DNA of 64,000 bases, from contig OY804575.1 in the NCBI GenBank assembly GCA_963680875.1, forward strand, positions 108,899,005 through 108,963,004, in the 5' to 3' direction. Of the stretch, positions 10,501 through 25,500 are shown one piece after another. The translations under genes and the position numbers were made by a program. The notes under the pieces were generated by a model. It did not search any database and had not been told where the DNA came from. It was given only the letters and a program-made list of their open reading frames with translations. Position 1 is the first letter of the stretch. Each line of letters begins with the position of its first letter. This DNA is from Bathymodiolus brooksi (lineage: Eukaryota > Mollusca > Bivalvia > Mytilida > Modiolidae).

Positions 10501-13500
10501 ATGAGAAGTCCATTTTAAGCAAAGCATATCAACGATAGTATGTTTATCATTTGATTTGAACTATATTATGTTAATACCACGCTAGTTTCTTGATAATAGA
10601 TATCATCGGATGTAAAGATCAAATGGAAAATGTGCAAATCATTGATAGATGTATACAAAACAAAAGAGATGCATACACCCTCCCCATCTCTTCTAAAACA
10701 GCAGAAAATGACTTAATTACATCATGCAAACAAACATCAGAAGTTGTTTTTATTGTATTTATAGGATGTTGGACAAAAGAAGTTTGGAGCAGTACAATGT
10801 GAAGTTTGTGGAATGGTGTACAGACATGCTGATCCATCTGACGAAGCCATGCATGAAAAACTTCATCAAGATTTTCTTAATGTTTTGAAATTTCCTGTAG
10901 GTTCTTCCATACAAAGTCTGTTCATAGAGCTGTATTTTTTCAACGAACATGTTTTAATTTTGCTGAAGGCGTTACTGTTTAGCCCACTGAGCCAACGGCA
11001 ATGTGATCGTTTGTTATCATTTGGCATCTGTCAACTGTTTCAAATTTTAATCTTCTCCTTCCGAGCTATTCAACAATGAAATGGAAACAAATTTGGGTCC
11101 TTTGGAAAAGATTCAGATACATACAAATGAGGCTGATCCTCTATGGGGGGACTATTAGGGAGCAAAAGGGGGAAATTATGATAATCTTATAAAGATTTTT
11201 TAATGAATCATTATATACCTGGATCTAAATGAAAATATATCTCTGTATTAAAGAAATATTGTGTTTCACAAAAAAATATATAATTTTGAGAACTTATTCT
11301 GTTCATTGACAGAATTCCATCCACTTGATTTTGAAACTGAAATTGACTTGGTCTCATTACACTTTGATCAGCAATTTAAATATAAAATGATTCACAAAGG
11401 TGTAAATTACTCAAGGTTTAGAAGGTAAATGAATGAATGAATGACTTTTATTCTCATAAACCCAATACATATAGTTACAGAGAAGTTAACAGTTATATGT
11501 AACATATTAAGTTTTGTAGTACATGTGTGGGAAAAGTCACAATTACACTCACAATTACACTAATAGGGGTGCGACTTTGTATTAATAATCTTTATAAATT
11601 GACAGAATTGAATGTTTTAGGGATGGAAGAAAGAACGTGTTATACAGGAATTCCCTGAAGATTGTAGTCGAATTATTATGGTACTTCATGATGATCCTAA
11701 GTATGCTGTTAAAAAGGTCAGTCAACTAATTATGAAAAGAAAGTTTAAACAGTGATAGTCATTAATTCCACCAATTATATTTTGTTTTCATTACAATACA
11801 TTCATACTCGGAACTCTGTCAATAATTTGGGGTACTACCACCAGAATTTTAATTATTTTTGGGGTACCACCACATAAATATAAATATTTAAAATCGCAGG
11901 TGTGTTAAGGCTGTTTCTAAGATTGCATGCAATAAAAAAAGGGGGGTCAGGTATGTACTACAAATTAATGAGTAAAACAACAATATTTGATGCATATTGC
12001 AACCAGTTATTTATACATGTTCGAAAGTGAAAATGTTTCAACTTTGTGCGAGTCAACGTGGATTTCTGTTGATAAAATGATGGTCACGTGACTACAATCA
12101 GTGCCTTAACTAATTTCGAAAAGTTCTAGTATTTAGAGTGAAAGTTGAATTAAAAATTGGATATTTTCTGAAAGATTTTTTGTTTAAGAAAAGTGCTACG
12201 AGAGCTACTATACAGCTAACAATGGAGATTAAGACAAGATAAAACGCGGAAAATTGACGATTCCTGTTGGCCAATGGTGTAAAATTGTAAGTCATCGTCT
12301 TCTGTCAAGTTTCTCATTGGTCTTGTAGCAAAATCATATATCTTTATTATCTGCTCTTTATTAATATGTTTTCAACTGTGAATTTATTGACGCGTATATT
12401 CTAGAACTTTCATGTCGAAGTGTACGTACTCAAAATTTAATCAATTTCGAAAACAATAAAACACTCAAGTGATCCGGCGCACCCATAAAGGGAGGTAACA
12501 ATATTTGTTAACTCTATCGGCGGCAAATATGAAAACAATATAATTTTTTGCTTTATTTAATTAAAGTAAACTAAATTTGTCGTCGATTCGATAATTAATC
12601 AATTGTTTATTTCATATATATAAAAAAAAGGTTTCTGTGAAGTGATTGCTAATCAATTGTAAAATGGTGTAATTATCCATGTCAACTGCTATCACTATCA
12701 GTATCACACAATCTTGTACCTGGTCCTGGGCGTCATGTACAAAACAAAATATTGAATATCCATGTATTACTTATTCATGTATCAGAGACATATAACACAA
12801 TTATGTCTCTGCATGTATTGGGTATATCAGTAGATGTTCATATTGAATTATTCGACAACTCTCTGTTAAAATAAGTTGTTAAATTATATTTTGAGTTGAA
12901 ATACTTTTGGAAAAAAAATGGCAAAAATTGATATATTTGCTAACATAGTGAATATCTGAGTGTGCATGGTGTAATGATAGATTTCTTTCTTTTGTTCCCC
13001 TCACATCTCTTTTTTACAAAATAAAATGTTACTTTTTTATAATGGCCTACAGATGAAGTGAAAAAAAACCCAGATAACACTTGTAACCCTCAAATCTATT
13101 TTCTATTCCTGTAAATTTTCATATCTAGAACTTGAACCGGATGAAACTGATGGAATATTTAAATTTATTAAATCTTAATTAAATAAAAATGAATCTTGGG
13201 TTACATTGTTTTGTGAATCTGGGGAAAACTAGTCTACTCAGGGCCGTCTTAACAGCATTATAGGACCCCGGGCATAGCAGTACACCGAGAGGCTACCTAT
13301 ACAACCATTCGCAGGAATATAAATGTAAATGTCGATTAAATTAAATATATAGTTATTGTATAGGTACTTCCAAAAAAATCAGTGTTTAAACATTAAAAAA
13401 ACATGCCGCACACAGCATACAAAGATTAGCATATGATCCCTATGCTCATGGGGCCCCCGGGCAACTGCTCAGCGTGCCCATGCATTAATATGGCACTGAG

Positions 13501-16500
13501 TCTACTGATACAATTTTAGTATATCTGTATATCTACATATATATGGTTCAATGTTATGTATGTAATCTTGTTTTCGTTATGTGTGTATGCTAGGTTAAAT
13601 AAACTTGAAGAAAGGGGCAATGAAATACAGCGGTACATGTAGCTTTACACCAAGTTTTTTTCCCCATTAAATAGTAGCAAGATAATTTGTATTTCAGTTC
13701 TGGAAACATATAAACAAAATAACAAAATAACATAAAAGCTGTATCAATCTCCATGGGCTTTTGAACCAACAAAATAAACTATAAATAGTTAAAAGCTTTT
13801 AGACACCAACAATAGGGACCATTCACTGCTTCTCCCATTTGGTGACGCTGCTGTTCCATAAGTGGTTACATGTGCGTTTGAATCACAAAAACGCTTGTAT
13901 CTAACGTTAACCTAATGACGGAACTGAATTATAAAACTTGGACAGTGCAAACATTGAAGGTTTAACTAGTACAGCGTGGGGTGGTATTACCTGTTAGAAG
14001 TATAGATTTAGTTGACGACTATATGTAAAATAAAAGTATAAGTCTTTAAGTCGTAAGAAAAGAGTTTTATTATGAACATATTAAGAAATACAACGGACGT
14101 TTACAAGCCATATTGGCATGTATCTTGGTGTAGCCTATACAAGGTGTACATGATGTTTGGTTACTCACACTGCAATACTGATGAACTTCATTTCAACATT
14201 TTAAAGTACCCGTATTTTGGGAAATACTACCTCTAAGTGAACAAAATAGAATGATAAAGACACCGTCTCCAAATACAAAATTTTGAATCATGAATATATC
14301 TAGGTCTATCTATATTTAAGCAATCTTCAAATCTAAATCACACTCTTTAAAATTATTTGGTACAAAATTATACATATAATATATTCCTTCTTCGTATAGT
14401 GTTATTAACTGTTAAAGATTCGACAACAAGCGGATTAATCATAGCATTTATTTTGGAAAGATTTTGAGCAGATGTATTATGAATGGCGGCATAACTTATG
14501 ATAAATAGTTAAATAAAGAAAATTTGCTGTTTCTTACTATTTTAAATTATTTTCGACAGATTTTGGTAGCACTCAATTATTTTGTACAATCAGACTGGCG
14601 GACCATGGTACAAAACCTGGAACTGCCATACAATGTAAAACTAAAGGCTCAAGTTGTCACCGACAGAGTTCCGTCCGGGTTTTAAGTGTGATTCGTGCTG
14701 CTCAATCTTCAGTTTTCTGTGTAGTTTTTTTTTAGACCACTGTTTATCATTTTTTCCTTTTTCGATTGGCCATTGCATTGCATTCCGATAACTCTTTTGG
14801 CATCTACAAAAAAACATTTCTTATCTGTTGACATATTCGCACACCACTATACTATCCCAATTATCAAATTTATTTCATTGTAGTATATATGCCACATTAT
14901 TTTTTGTGGGTTTATTCCATTCTAATGCAGGTAAAAACGTTATTTTTAACTTTAGTTAGCTGCATGTTATTGAAATGAACAGTCAAACGATTTGAATTAC
15001 AATTTCAGAAATGCTACGAAAAAATCGGGAATTTGCATAAAACCCAGCGTTCTATACCATAAAAAAAACATAAATAAAATGTAAACGTACGGACTACTGG
15101 GTTTGGTGTTTAACACCACTTTCAACAAATTTCAGTTATATCGTGGGGGTCAGTTTTATTGGTGGAGGAAAACGCACAGAGAAAAACACGGATCTGCCAC
15201 AAATCACTGGCAAACTTTATAACATAATGTTGTATCGCCTGGGCGAGATTCGAACTCATAACATTATTGGTGATACAGCACGCACAGCGCGATTTAGCAA
15301 GAAATCACTCTGGTCCGACGTCGGTGAAATCAAGAAAATGTCGGAGAAATTAAAAAAAAAGTCGGTGTTGACACCGCGAAATGTCCGAGAAAAATGGAAC
15401 ACGGTGATTTACTATAAAACACTGACATTGACGATTAAACGCCGCGAAATAAAGAAATGGGATATTAACCTTTATTTGTACATTTGTATGTTCTTGAGAC
15501 TGTCATTTTTGATAATATGAATGATTCATAGCAAATAGTTATTTTCTTTTTCAGGTGAGCAAGCTATGTGATCATTTTTCGTTCTTTAATTCTGATATTT
15601 GCTTTTGTTTTAATCTATTATGTTAAGAAAACAATGCCGGTACAAACGTTTAGTATTATGTGATCATTACCATTTATAAGCTTGTGTTGAATTATTTTGT
15701 TAATTAAAATAAACTTGATCTTTTGAATGCAAGCTTGGTATCCCAAGTTAATTTGCTTTCGGGTGTTCAATTAATGTCGACTTGGCACGTGACTTAAGTT
15801 CACCTGTTACAAAAGTTTCTAGATCCCCAAAAGCACGCTTTGATCGATAGCATGTGGAAACCTTTCTAGATTCTCGTTCCCATGAAAATACAAATACGAA
15901 TTAGCACGTTTGCTTTAGATAAAAAATTACATCGATTTTTTTTTTTCAATCATTCTCGGTGTGTTTTTAAATCAATCCCGCAGCCTCAGGTAACTGTGTA
16001 TTTGACCTTTTAGTGACCGAGTTCAATGTGTGCACTACATAAAAATAGACACATCCGTACATTGATAAAACACAGGTGATTAAAAAAAATAACACCAATA
16101 TAAACCAATCGAAATGTTGGGATTAGACAAGGATTTATATAGTAGGACTACTATATATATCCCTGGATTAGATAATATACGCAAAACAAGATGCGTGCTC
16201 AGCCTCATAAATCCTATAAATAAAATGTATGCCATGCTGGCATCCCTGAAAAAAAAACCGGTATCAAATTGAAATATAAAGTACGAAATAGACTAGTAAA
16301 AAAACAAAACTAAGCAACAAAAAACAAAAGAACACATGAAGTACAGTTACATGTACGTGTATACACGTATGATTTTCGCCGCAGTGTTGTCGCCGGCAAT
16401 TAAAATATTTCACCGACATTTAGGTCCTAATTTGTTAATTTTCGCGGTGAAAGTTTCACCGACATTTTACGGTGATTTTATGACATATCACCGACATTTC

Positions 16501-19500
16501 ACCGCGAAAAAACACAGACCAAGGTGATTTCTTGCTAAAACGCGCTGTGCGTGCTGTAGGTACTGATTGCATAGGTAGTTGTAAATCCAGCTACCAAACG
16601 ATCACGTCCACGAAGGCACCTAACGGACTACTGAGTTAAATATTGTAGGGAAGGTCAATTAAGATTTCCTTTCCTTAAACTGGATATATCATACAGATAA
16701 AGAAATTTTTTGTTGGAAAATTTTGGAAAATAATCATCAATGTGTTCCCTTTGGATTGTTTATTACAAACATAAATTTATTATTGCTATTAATTTTTTTT
16801 TATCATTAGCCATTTTGGGATTTATTTTGAATAAGCTCCCCTTTAAATGATATGAAGTACCAACTATGTTATTTGAAAAGGTGTCTAGATCGAGATTAGA
16901 ACAAAAATTCTGCTTCAGAGTGCATTTTTTTTTTTTTTTTTTCAGTTACAAAAATGTAGCATCGAAATCTTTTTATAAGAGTTAAATACACCCTTTTCCC
17001 CTAATGCTAATGTAAGAAATGAAATGTGATACACGTATACACCGTTAGGAATTTATATCCCTGTCGTTCTGTAGTCAACTGTTCAAGCGAAATGGTTTTA
17101 AGTATAAGATACAGTACTATTTAAAAAAAAAAGAAGCGGCCCGTATTGAATATCCCGCAATACGTACAACTTCTTTTGTTTCAATAGTAGTTTATCTACA
17201 GAGGGAACAGCGTGTTTTTTTTTTACATTTCCCACTATTCTGTCACAGAAATTAATCCTTTCCACGATGGCCCCATCGCGGAAAACACGACGGAACAGGT
17301 AAACTGATATTTTTCATCCGCGGTGGTATCATCGTGGAAGGGATTAACTTTTATTATATGTGTGTTTTTTCCACGATATAGCGTGGAAATCATCGTGGAA
17401 AAGATTAATATATGTGTTTTGAACACGATATAGCGTGGACATCATCGTGGAAGAGATTAATATATGTGTGGTGAACACGACATATTAATCTTTTCCACGA
17501 TGATTTCCATGCTATATCGAGGAACATATTTTTAAAAGGTTTAATATGCATAACATTAATATTTATTTGGAATGTATAAGCTTCCTAAAATTATATACAC
17601 GAGAGTCTTTACAGTCTGCATTGTCATATATGTCACAACGAAGCGTAGAAATTAAGGTATATGGACAGAAAGTCACAATTTTGATAGGACAAAAAGTCAC
17701 AAATCATTATTTTAATACACATAGGACAAAAAGTCACAAATTTCAATTTTAAATAGAGGACAAAGTCTCAGATTGCTTGTATGTTCATGACTTTTCTTTT
17801 CTACAGCAGATAGTTAAATTGATACATTTGATAGTGATAAGATCTTGATGCAACCTGTTTTGCTTAGGTTAAAACTATGTGGTGACCTCTGGATGTGTAT
17901 TCCATCATTGCTTTTAGTGATATACTGGAATATTCATGGCATTTTGTCAGTGGTGAGGTGTACTCGATACAACATTATATGATAAAGTTTGTCAGTGGTG
18001 AGGTGTACTCGATACAACATTATGTGATCAAGTTTGTTAGTGTTGAGGTGTACTCGATACAACATTATGTGATAAAGTTGGTCAGTGGCCAGGTGTACTC
18101 GATACAACATTAAGTTGTCTTCTGTGGCAAAGGCAATAACTCTTGTTCTGGCATCTGGACCATTATCATAGAATAGGAACGGCTGTGGATCTTCATCTAA
18201 AGTCGCTGCAAATTCTGGTGGTATGGTCAGCTGCTGCAAAGATGATGGACTAGGAACCTGTGGTCTGTGGCATCTGATGGATCTCTTGCAGTTCTCTTCA
18301 GCAGGAAGCATAGACTTTACTGCATTTGATGTAGTTGAAACACATTCAGCCAAAATCTGGCTAGGTGCATTGTGTGTTGACAGAGCTTTCTCTTTCATTT
18401 TGTTGCAGAGTCTGGTTAGGTTGACCGATGATTCCTCTGGTGAGTGGTTTTGTGGTTAATCTGGTATTGGATTGTTGTGCTACCAGGAAGACCAATCAGT
18501 GGTGGAAGTGTGTTAAACGGTCAAGCATAGAATGCAGAGGAAACCTTAGCACTACACTTCAGAATGAAAATCCAGTTCCTGGGCAGCCACACAATCACGC
18601 TCCCAGTGATACAAGCATCAAGTACTCAAAAACCAGAAATGCCATGAAAGACCTGGCAACCAACACCAGAGACAAACCCAGCCAGATCTTTTCCCAGTGT
18701 GACGACAATGTCCAAGCCTTGCTGCCCCGTGAAGAAAACCCCAAACGCACAATTCGATACCAGCGTCCAACTCCTCCAGTCCCAGCCACCTATGCAGATG
18801 TCGGTTGTTGTGATTGCCTGAGGAGTACACAACAACAACCAACAGTTCCTGCAATACGACAACGGCCAGAATGCAGAAAACAGAATGTTAGTCTTCTACT
18901 CACCAGAGAGTTTGGAAAGATTAGCCAATGCCCAGACCTTCTTCATCTTCATGGATGGTACCTTCTCTGTACCTCCGCATCCATTTAAACAGCTATACAC
19001 CATCCAGGTTCCATTCAAAGATGTAACAGGCACTGCAGTATATGCGTTCCTGCCAAATAAATGTCAAGATACTTACAGGGAACTCTTCCAGTCTATTGTT
19101 TAAACTACCATGCCAGCAACCAACATTTCAATGTCCAGACTTTGAAGATGCAGTTCTTCGTGCAGTTACAGCTGTATTTGGTCGCCATATCAACCACCAG
19201 GGCTGTTTCTACCACCTGACACAAGCATCATGGTGACAGATACAGCAGCTTGGTTTGGTGCCTCTCTACAAGAACGACGACGACTTCAGAGTGTTATGTG
19301 GTATGATGGATGGTCTTGCCTTTTTACCAGTACCTGATTTGACCAATGGTATTCATCTGCTTAGAACACTATGCCCTGATGACCCACCAGAGGCAGCTGA
19401 GCTCCTAGATTACTTTGATTCAATTTACATCAGTGGTAGATTTAGACAGCAGAATCCAGCAGTCCGTCTGGTCTTAACACGAAACCCATCTATGTTTTCA

Positions 19501-22500
19501 CCAGCCATTTGGAACGTACATGATGCCACAGTCAACGGTGATGCCAGAACCAACAACATGTGCGAGGGCTGGAACGACAATTTCTTCAACCTGGTAGGAC
19601 ATGCCCATCGAGTGGTGTCAAAAGGAAGAAGCTACTGTCTGTACTATTATCCAGCAAAATGCCGTCGGTAATCCACCAGCTAAGCGTACTCAACAGAGAC
19701 ATGTTCAGCTCCAGGAGCGTTTACAGAACCTGTGCAGAGACCTCACTACTGGCCAGAAGACCATTGCCGAGTACTTGTGTGGAGTTGGGTGGAACATCAG
19801 ACTCAATCACCAATATTAGTGCTTAAGAGACAATTGACATTATGAACATTTACAATTTTAAACTGGAAATATTCAATGTTTGTATGTTCATCATTATATC
19901 GTTATGATTTGATATATTTCATATGTTATTTGTTATATGACTTATAAATGCTCCAATCATTGATGTGATTAATTAAATGTAAATGCTAATTCATTGTTTT
20001 TAGCTCACCTGGCCTTCATTTTCGTCCGTCGTCTGTCGTTCGTTCGTCAACATTTCACATTTTAATCTTCTCCTCAGAAACCACTGGACCAATTGCAACC
20101 AAACTTTGGTGGAATGGTCCTTGGATGGCCCCCTTTCAAAATTGTGTCCGGTGATCCCGACTTCCAACCAAGATGGCCACCAAGCTAAAAATAGATTTTA
20201 AGCCAGAATGTGCCCAAATTTGAACTGTATAAGCATAATGATGAGCTTTTTAACATTTATTACAGAATTTTTTATGAACTTTGAACTTTTGCCGATTATG
20301 CAAATTAGAAAAAAGGGGGGATGAAATTTTAAAAAAATCTTCTCTTCTGAAACTACTAAGCCAATCTCAACCAAACTTTGCTGAAATGATTCTTGGATGG
20401 CCCCCTTCCAAAATTGTGTCCGGTGATCCCGACTTCCAACCAAGATGGCCACCAAGCTCAAAATAGAAAAAAGGGGGGATGAAATTAAAAAAATCTTCTC
20501 TTCTGAAACTACTGAGCCAATCTCAACCAAACTTTGCTGAAATGATTCTTGGATGGCCCCCTTCCAAAATTGTGTCCGGTGATCCCGACTTCCAACCAAG
20601 ATGGCCACCAAGCTCAAAATAGAAAAAAGGGGGGATGAAATTTTAATTGTCCATTGCTGCTTTAGTGTAAGTCAAAATGAGCTCAAATTTTAACTGCAGC
20701 TACATGGCAAGAAGTAGTTTAGCATATAATCCGGGTTTCTTTCAGCCGATATATACCGATTATGCAAATTAGGCATATTTTGATAAAAGATCCCATTTAA
20801 ATCTTCTCCTCTAAAACCGCTGAACCAAATTAAACCAAATCTGGCAGGGATGGTCCCTGGGTGGTTCCCTTTCAAAATTTTGTCTGACATCCCCACCCTC
20901 CATTCAAGATGGCTGCTGTTACTAAAAATAGAAATTTCTTCAATTGTCCATTGCTGCTTTAGTATAAGTCAAAATGAGCTCAAATTTGAACTGCAGCTAC
21001 ATGGCAAGGAGTAGTTTAGCATATGTTCGGGGGTTTTTTTTAAAAGTTTTTCTTTCAGCCGATTTATACCGATTATGCAAATTAGGCATATTTTGATAAA
21101 AGATCACATTTAAATCTTCTCCTCTGAAACCGCTGAAACAAATTTGTGTCTGGTGGTCCCGCCCTCTGACCAAGATGGCTGCACAGCTGTACTTAGTTTA
21201 ACATAGGACCCTATGGGAAATTCACATAAAAACCATCTTGTCTGGAACCAGTAGCTCAATTAAAACCAAACTTTGATGGAATAGTCATTGGATGGTCCTC
21301 TTCCAAAATGGTGTCCGGCAGTTGCGCTCTCCCGCCAAGATGGCCGCCACAGTGCAGTTGGGTTGTTATTGAAAGCAGCTTTGATCCAGGTGAGCGATTA
21401 CAGGCTCCTGGGAGCCTCTGGTTTTTATATTATTTTCTAATTAGAAAGAGTTAGATGGGTGAATATCAATGAGTCAAATTTTGGTTCTCGTATATCAAGG
21501 TCTCATTAAGAATCATTCCTTTATAATTAGAAGGAGTTGGGATTGAATACATAGACATCAATCGAATTTGGTTCTCAATCAAGGTCTTGAATAAATATCA
21601 AAACAAAAACAAGACAAAAAAACACACAAACAAATAAAGAAAAAACAAAACAAAACGTCAAAAACAAAGCAAAAATAATTATACACACTCTGACTTTTCG
21701 GGGTATAGTAAATGTGGAAAAAATTTATTGTGACTTTTTTTCTACCGACGCAACACATACTTACGATATTATATTGAACACAGACACTTTCTCATATCAG
21801 TATTAATTCCATACAGTCAATGATAAGCAATAAATCGTGAACGTAAAATTTTCCCCCAAAAAAAGGAAAACAATTTGGTTTATTATTTTCGTGAACGGAT
21901 TTCGCTATACAGTTGCGATGTTGTTGAACGCAGGCCTAATTTAGTGATTTCTACCTCACATGGCTTATTGAATTTGCAGGCAACTATACCATCGGCAATA
22001 TCCAGGTTTGTTATGCTGATGCTCTGCCAGTTTCCATCGTTGAGCGTTCATGATTCTGCTGTCCGCACCAAATATTTACATTTGAAATTCATATGAAAGG
22101 AAAAAAAGAAAATAGAAAAGCTAAATGCATATTAATATGTTGCTTTATTGTGGAGCCCAGTAACTGACATGAGAATTTTAATTTTGTTTATACGAAATAG
22201 TTTACGGAGCCTGTTTTCTGACATGAGAATTTTTTTATTTTTTTTTTCGTTTATAGAATTTTTTTTAATTTAGTTTATGCGAAATACTATTTCGTATAAC
22301 GTCATAAAAATATTTATCATGTCAGTTAACGGGCTCTGTACTTTATTGTTACTCATCAAAAAAGAATAAATTCTAATTAAGAAAGAAGCGTCTTTTAATT
22401 TCATAATATTAATGTTTTAAAAGATTCAGATTCAATATTTTATTAAAGTCTCACCACTTGTAATACATATAATACACAATCATCACAATATATACATTAA

Positions 22501-25500
22501 AACAGAAGTTTTATAGATAAAATACAAGTGCCATTCTATAAAGAATTATGAGAGACTATAAATTTCAATAAATCAAAACTTTAAATCATGTCTAAAACAT
22601 TTCAGTTCTATAAAAACTTAACTATCAATCAAGAATATAAAAAACTATTTCTTCTACCTAAAATATTAAAAAGAAACCATCATAAAGAAAGATGATTAAA
22701 AAGTTGGCATGCGGTGAAATATTTATCCAATTACGAATTATACCTCATAATTTGGTCTTAATTTATGGTACTAGGATGTACTTTGCAAAGTTTTGACCTT
22801 TTTATCTAAGACATCAGCATATATGGCTTGCATCCGGAATATGTACAATGAAAGATGAACACAGGATTTACACAGACATTCTGTTCTTTGTATTTGATCT
22901 TGATCTACTTTATTAGGTTTAAATAAAATACCTTTTCTTTTGTATGAACAATTATTTATATACACGACTATATGGTTTAAAAGGAATATATTACTTGGTT
23001 CTATTTTAAGCTTGTCTTATTATTTGTTATGTTAATTTGTCAAGTACACACATGTGCTTACCAAGAAGCTAATTGTATTGATTGATAAATTAAAAAGTAA
23101 TAATTTTTTTATTAGAATAACGAAAAATCCAAATATCTTTTAAACTATAGATTTTTGAACAGCAAAATAAACGAGAGTTTTATTTAGAATTAGAAGTGCT
23201 AACTAAATATGTTACAGTAATGCTTCTTATTGTTTTGGCTGAGGCTGCACTCAGATGAAATTTTATATTTTGGTCCTATTTTGTTGTCATCTTTCTCTCA
23301 GCCACGTGTACTTTAGACGAACCTGGCATTTTTTGTAAAATGGGTAAAAAATCTGACTTATCTCCGGAATGCCAAAAGTTTGTATAAAAGTTGTTTGCCT
23401 TTTATAGTAAAGAAAAGGCAACGAAGAAGCCAATTGTCTCATTTGATAGGGTATATCAAAAGACATCTAAAGCTTTGGGTGTGTCTTACACTTCAGTGCA
23501 CCGTATTATGAATGGTAAGAGGCCTTGTAAGTCAAATAGACCCAAAGAAAGAGCTGAATTTTTTGACGACTTTGATCATTGTGTTTTTTAAAAGAACAAT
23601 CCACGGTTTATATTCACGGAAAATTGCTCCGACCGTCCCAATAATACATAAGGAAATAAAAGATTCTATTAAAATATATAAAGTCTAAGCTTACTCTAAC
23701 TCTCATTGATCTTGGATATACTTATAAAAAATAGGTGATAATCGAAGAGTTCTGTACGATCAAGTGTTTATTATTAATTATAGATGTAATTATCTGAGAA
23801 AGATCAAATCTTTTAGGGAAGCAGGGTATGATATCGTGTACATGGATGAAACATGGGTTAACCAAAATCATGCACAGATTATATGTGGCTTCCGAATGAT
23901 GGGTCTGATGCCCCAAAAATACCCTCGGGTAAAGGCAACCGTTTGATTGTTTTGCATGCAGGTACGCGAAGTGAGGGTTTGATTGACTGCTGCGATTTAG
24001 TGTTTCTGGCCAAATCAAAGGATGGTGACCCATCACCAGGAGATGAATGGTGTTGTATTTCTTGAGTGGTTTGAAAATCAATTGATGGCTGCTCTGAAAA
24101 TCAATCTGTTTCCTCAATAGATCAATATGTACATGTATAACATGTTTAACATCTTACCTTGATGCCCATTTATCATACCCTTAATATATCACCAAGATGA
24201 TTGAATGCATGACAATGAACTTAGCTCAGTGCAGAGAGAGTTAATATGATACTCAGCTACTGAACTACATTTGTAAATCCAATGAAAATGCTGAATATCG
24301 ACCATCTTCTAAAATTATTATTAATGTAAGATTGTATACATTGTATATGCCTACAAAATATATTGTCAAAACATACAATGATTAAATAACACTTAAGTTT
24401 ATTTGACCTGTCTATTAGTACTCAAAATCACACAATTGCAGGATAAATTCATTCTACAATTGGGTTTTATATAAACAATTTTTTTTAGAATTAACACTAA
24501 CAGTACACTGTACAATGTATGCATAACCAGGTATGTCTTCTAAGAAAAAAACTTAATACCGGTATCAATGCTTATAAAATTTGATCAGTGCAATTTTTAA
24601 TTATGTAAAGGTTTAATTTTACTGAACATATTTTGGCATAACTAAATAAACTACAATATGTATATTAAAAGGAATTGAGCATCTGTCTTAATATATGTCT
24701 CAATAAAAATTTCTTTAATCAAAATGTGATATTGTAGCACAACCAGATCACCCACCTTTAATTAAAAATTGGATTTAAATTACAATGTACATAATTAAGT
24801 TTCATTTCAGGTTTTGGTTTTATGTAATAAATGTATGGACCATGATCTGTTAGTTGGTAAAAAGACAAACTGGATTTAGAGAATAACTAACTGGTGTCAG
24901 ATTAGTTTTCGCCCATTGTTTATTTGATCAAATCTGTTATGTGCAAATGAATTTTGACCCAAAAAAAATTCAGAAGCTTAAATGTTTATGAAATTGAAGT
25001 CATCCTCCCCAGTAACTTGACAGAAGATTTGTTTGAGGGAAAAAAAACCTTTGAAAAGGGATGTTATTCTCTGATAATACATACATACTTTTTGGTTGTC
25101 GATTATTAGTATGCATTGAAAATTGGTCCTACACAAGTTGTCAGAATGGACAATTTGCCTTTCCAAGCCAAGGTGTTATGGAGATTGTATGTTACTTGTA
25201 AAGAAAACAAATGTAAATTCTAAAAATAAACAGGACCCCCAACCTATCAAGATATTTTTTGTATAAAGATTCAAACGTTTTTTAATGGTTTTCATCATTA
25301 TAGTCCTTATATTGATTATTTCTCTATAAATTTGTGTTCCACAACTTGCAAAAAAAGGGGGTGGTGGTGTCTGATTCACCTGTGTCTGTGGCAAAAATAG
25401 ATACTGCATGCAAATCAAACATCTCGATCTTAAAAAAAAAAGATCACGAAAATGTTGGTATTGACATGATAGAGTTCTAGGCTTATGTATCTTATTTTGA

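Noticed and set aside
17934..18398. 154-codon minus-strand frame as a gene
   Set aside because: It is a fusion of a Mutator-like transposase fragment with the 45-bp SINE-derived tandem, kept open because 45 is a multiple of three.
20198..20617. 139-codon minus frame with two identical blocks
   Set aside because: Shadow of the 156-bp repeat inside the Helitron-like element.
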